DNA of 64,000 bases from Nocardioides panzhihuensis. Its GTDB lineage: Bacteria; Actinomycetota; Actinomycetes; Propionibacteriales; Nocardioidaceae. The stretch is from NCBI RefSeq assembly GCF_013408335.1, contig NZ_JACBZR010000001.1, positions 3,945,501 to 4,009,500 on the forward strand, in the 5' to 3' direction. The notes beneath the pieces were generated by a model. It saw nothing but the letters and a program-made list of their open reading frames with translations, was not told where the DNA came from and did no database searches. A program made the translations under genes and the position numbers. This document shows positions 61,697 to 64,000 of this stretch, piece after piece (the stretch's first letter is position 1; every line of letters begins with the position of its first letter).

Positions 61697-62278
61697 ATGC
61701 GAAGACTTGCGATCGTGGAGTTCCTGAGCGTCGACGGAGTGATGCAGGGGCTGGGCTCCCCCGACGAGGACCGGGACGGCGGATTCGAGCACGGCGGCTG
61801 GGGCATGCCGTACGGCGCGGCGGTCGGGGAGGTGCTCTCCCCCGACGTCGGAGCGCAGACCTCGGCGTACGTCCTGGGGCGGCGGACCTACGAGAAGATG
61901 GCGGCCTTCTGGTCGACCCAGCCCGACACGGACCCGATGGCGGCCAGTCTCAACTCCACTCCGAAGTACATCGCGACCCGCACTCTCGGCGACCTGACCT
62001 GGAGCGGTGCAAGCGTGCTCGAGGGAGACGTCATCGAGGCGGTCGCCGGCCTCAAGGCCGAAGGGTCCGGAACCATCGTCTCGCTCGGGAGCGGAGACCT
62101 CGTCCGTCAGCTGATGAGCGCCGGGCTCGTCGACGAGCTGCGGCTGTTCGTGCACCCGTTGCTGCTCGGCACCGGCAAGCGACTCTTCGGTGAGCTGCCG
62201 TCGCCGTGCTCGCTGCACCTTCAGGACGTCACGTCGACGAGCCTGGGCACGGTCGCGCTCACGTACGCCGTGAGCTAG
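61697..62278 (+). CDS. Dihydrofolate-reductase-like (RibD C-terminal) protein
   Basis: The 193-residue protein has SVDGVMQG, YVLGRRTYEKMAAFW and GSGDLVRQLMSAGLVDELRLFVHPLLLGTGKRLF, typical of the YyaP/RibD_C group of stand-alone reductases. Physiological substrate unknown. It is divergent from the AraC-type regulator and probably its target. Confidence 0.9.
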   Translation: MRRLAIVEFLSVDGVMQGLGSPDEDRDGGFEHGGWGMPYGAAVGEVLSPDVGAQTSAYVLGRRTYEKMAAFWSTQPDTDPMAASLNSTPKYIATRTLGDLTWSGASVLEGDVIEAVAGLKAEGSGTIVSLGSGDLVRQLMSAGLVDELRLFVHPLLLGTGKRLFGELPSPCSLHLQDVTSTSLGTVALTYAVS

Positions 62279-62321
62279 ACAGCGCGCAGGCGCAACACGC
62301 GGCCGCTACCTGCGCGGTCAC

Positions 62322-62873
62322 TCAGTCGATCTCGTCGTCGTCCTCATCGTCGTCCTCGGAGCCTGGCGGGGCCGGGAGCCTGGCCGCCGCAGACCAGCCG
62401 GCCAGGTAGCCCTTGGCGCGCTCGGCCTGGGGGTAGCGGTCGACCCAGGCCCAGAAGGCGTCATTGTGCTTGGCCTCGAAGAGGTGGGCGAGCTCATGGA
62501 CGAGCACGTAGTCGATGACCCAGGCCGGCATGCCGCGCAGCCGGTCGCTGAGCCGGATCGAGCGGTCGCCCGGGGTGCAGGAGCCCCAGCGGCTGTTCTG
62601 GTTGTCGACCCAGCGCACGGAGTCCGGCTTGGCCAGACCGCCGAAGTACTGGTCGCTCAGGGCGACAGAGCGCCGCATCAGGTCGTCGTCGCTGGGCTTG
62701 CGGCGCCGCTCGGCCTTCTCCAGCCGGGCGACCATCTGCTCGACCCACTCGGACTCCTCGCGCTGCGACATCGCGGCCGGGATCATCACGATGATGCGGT
62801 CGCCGTCACGGTAGGCAGAGACCGTACGCCGACGCCGCTTGCTGCGCCGCACCTCGATCTCCGGGCCGTCCAT
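62322..62873 (-). CDS. YgjP/SprT-like (DUF45) metallopeptidase
   Basis: The 183-residue protein has zinc motif HELAHLFEAKHNDAFW and the family's NQNSRWGSCTPGDRSIRLS. It has an acidic C-terminus. It is a predicted M48-related metallopeptidase of unknown substrate, 11 bp downstream of the PHP gene on the same strand. Confidence 0.9.
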   Translation of the reverse strand: MDGPEIEVRRSKRRRRTVSAYRDGDRIIVMIPAAMSQREESEWVEQMVARLEKAERRRKPSDDDLMRRSVALSDQYFGGLAKPDSVRWVDNQNSRWGSCTPGDRSIRLSDRLRGMPAWVIDYVLVHELAHLFEAKHNDAFWAWVDRYPQAERAKGYLAGWSAAARLPAPPGSEDDDEDDDEID

Positions 62874-62884
62874 AGGACCAGAAA

Positions 62885-63937
62885 CTACCTGTTCGCCCAG
62901 GCCAGCAGGCGGTCACGCGGCCAGGTGTTGACGATCCGTTCCTCTTCGATACCCGCCGCTTCGGCTCGTTCGCAGCCCAGGACGAGGAAGTCGAGCTGCC
63001 CCGGAGCGTGTGCGTCCGAGTCGATCGAGAAGAGGCAGCCGATGTCGCGAGCGAGCTCGAGAAGCTTGGTCGGCGGGTCTCTCCGCTCGGGCCGCGAGTT
63101 GATCTCGACCGCGACCTGGTGCTCGGCGCACGCCTCGAAGACCTTGCGCGCGTCGAACTGACTACCCGGCCGGGTGCCGCGGTTTCCGGTGACCAATCGG
63201 CCGGTGCAGTGGCCGAGCACGTTCATCCGGGTCGTGGAGACCGCCGTGACCATGCGCCTGGTCATCTGCTCCTTCTCCATCTTGAGCTTGGAGTGGACGC
63301 TCGCGACCCGGAGCTCGAGCTTGTCGAGCATCTCGTCGGTCTGGTCGAGGCTGCCGTCGTCGAGGATGTCGACCTCGATCCCCTTCAGCAGGGTGAACCC
63401 GTGTCCGGCGAGATGGTCGTTGACCGCGTCGACCACGCCGAGCTGGCGCTCCAGGCGGGAGACGCTGAGACCGTTCGCGATGGTCAGGCGCGGGCTGTGG
63501 TCGGTGAGCACGAGGTAGTCATGGCCGAGCTCGATCGCGGTGAAGGCCATCTCCTCGATCGGCGACCCACCGTCGGACCAGTCTGAGTGACTGTGCAGGT
63601 CGCCCCGGATCCGGCTCCGCAGCCCGTCCCCTGCGCCATCGGTGGTCAGCGGCCCGCCGTGCGCCCCCTCGGTGTCCTGCAGCCGCTGCGGAACCTCGCC
63701 GCGCGCCGCCTCGGCGATGACCTTGGCCGTGCTCGCCCCGACACCGCTCAGCTCGGTCAGGGTGCCTTCGTCCGCCCGGCGGCGGATGTCGTCGTCGGAG
63801 AGGGAAAGGATCGCTGCCGCCGCGGCGCGGAAGGCCTTCACCTTGTAGGTGTCCTCGCGGCCGCGCTCGAGCAGGAACGCGATCCGACGCAGGGCCGCGA
63901 CGGGGGACAACGCCTCGCCTACCAAATCTTCCTCCAA
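62885..63937 (-). CDS. PolX-like PHP-domain phosphoesterase with helix-hairpin-helix N-terminus
   Basis: The 350-residue protein has a PolX-type helical domain (PVAALRRIAFLLERGREDTYKVKAFRAAAAAI) with HhH LTELSGVGASTAKVIAE (~60-76), then a PHP domain: RGDLHSHSDWSDG, VLTDHS, GIEVDIL, SVHSKLK, VLGHCTGR, VEINSRP and IDSDAHAPGQ. Metal ligands are complete. It lacks the polymerase fingers/palm of full PolX (~570 residues), so it is probably a nuclease or phosphatase. It is the last gene before the window end (63938-64000 shows no gene). Confidence 0.9.
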   Translation of the reverse strand: MEEDLVGEALSPVAALRRIAFLLERGREDTYKVKAFRAAAAAILSLSDDDIRRRADEGTLTELSGVGASTAKVIAEAARGEVPQRLQDTEGAHGGPLTTDGAGDGLRSRIRGDLHSHSDWSDGGSPIEEMAFTAIELGHDYLVLTDHSPRLTIANGLSVSRLERQLGVVDAVNDHLAGHGFTLLKGIEVDILDDGSLDQTDEMLDKLELRVASVHSKLKMEKEQMTRRMVTAVSTTRMNVLGHCTGRLVTGNRGTRPGSQFDARKVFEACAEHQVAVEINSRPERRDPPTKLLELARDIGCLFSIDSDAHAPGQLDFLVLGCERAEAAGIEEERIVNTWPRDRLLAWANR

Positions 63938-64000
63938 CTATTTTCCCCTCCACAGCCGGTCGAGAATGCTTTTCGCAGGTCAAGGTCTTGATTCCACCAA

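Overview
This is a 64 kb high-GC chromosomal window from an actinobacterium. Gene content and the block UPF0182 / PPA1309-family / PDZ-Lon-like protease / MoaE / DUF2342 metalloprotease point to Propionibacteriales, most likely Nocardioides or a close relative. That placement is inferred from families and order; no database was searched. There is no phage, insertion sequence or CRISPR array. The window carries two initiator tRNA genes.

Region 1 (1-12.5 kb). A truncated DHA2-type exporter with C-terminal carboxypeptidase-regulatory-like domains is followed by a YceI-like protein carrying the same domain. Next come a LysR regulator and an AraC/XylS-type regulator facing a two-component flavin-dependent phenol-type hydroxylase, then a small membrane protein, an OhrR/MarR-like regulator and an SDR. 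A divergent arsenic locus follows: arsR, arsO, arsC, an ArsR-ArsC fusion and acr3.

Region 2 (12.4-30.6 kb) is an aromatic-acid catabolic supercluster. On the minus strand, benA, benB, a giant benC-FCD-benD fusion, benK, a LuxR/LAL regulator (benR), benE and an alpha/beta hydrolase convert benzoate to catechol and import it. Divergently, catR-catB-catA-catC takes catechol through the ortho pathway to 3-oxoadipate enol-lactone. A PucR-type regulator, a salicylate-hydroxylase-like monooxygenase and an AAHS transporter add a third feed into catechol; the phenol hydroxylase in region 1 is a fourth gene set consistent with that node.

Region 3 (30.6-44 kb). A SARP/NB-ARC/TPR regulator and an MMPL transporter precede a light-responsive-looking operon: FAD oxidoreductase, DUF1365, cyclopropane-fatty-acid-type methyltransferase, photolyase and SDR, all coupled by 4-base overlaps. 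It diverges from an SRPBCC protein and a MerR-B12 (CarH/LitR-type) regulator. Three 11-bp direct repeats lie in the shared promoter region. An enoyl-CoA hydratase follows.

Region 4 (44-53.3 kb) is accessory. It holds a MntA-like nucleotidyltransferase beside a decayed hepT toxin gene, a YhgE/Pip fragment, a second PucR regulator, a secreted SGNH hydrolase coupled to a lipase with two NPCBM domains, and a Tat-exported PhoX/DUF839 protein. An MFS-TetR cassette is bracketed by two identical 88-bp copies of an initiator tRNA.

Region 5 (53.3-64 kb) looks like conserved core: UPF0182, PPA1309, PDZ protease, a small membrane protein, MoaE, DUF2342 metalloprotease, NUDIX, AraC, a DHFR-like reductase, a YgjP-type metallopeptidase and a PolX-like PHP protein.

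The most unusual items are the BenC-FCD-BenD fusion, whose linker is built partly from dispersed repeats; the CarH-style operator and its five-gene coupled operon; the tRNA-fMet duplication around an efflux cassette; and the decayed HepT/MntA pair.
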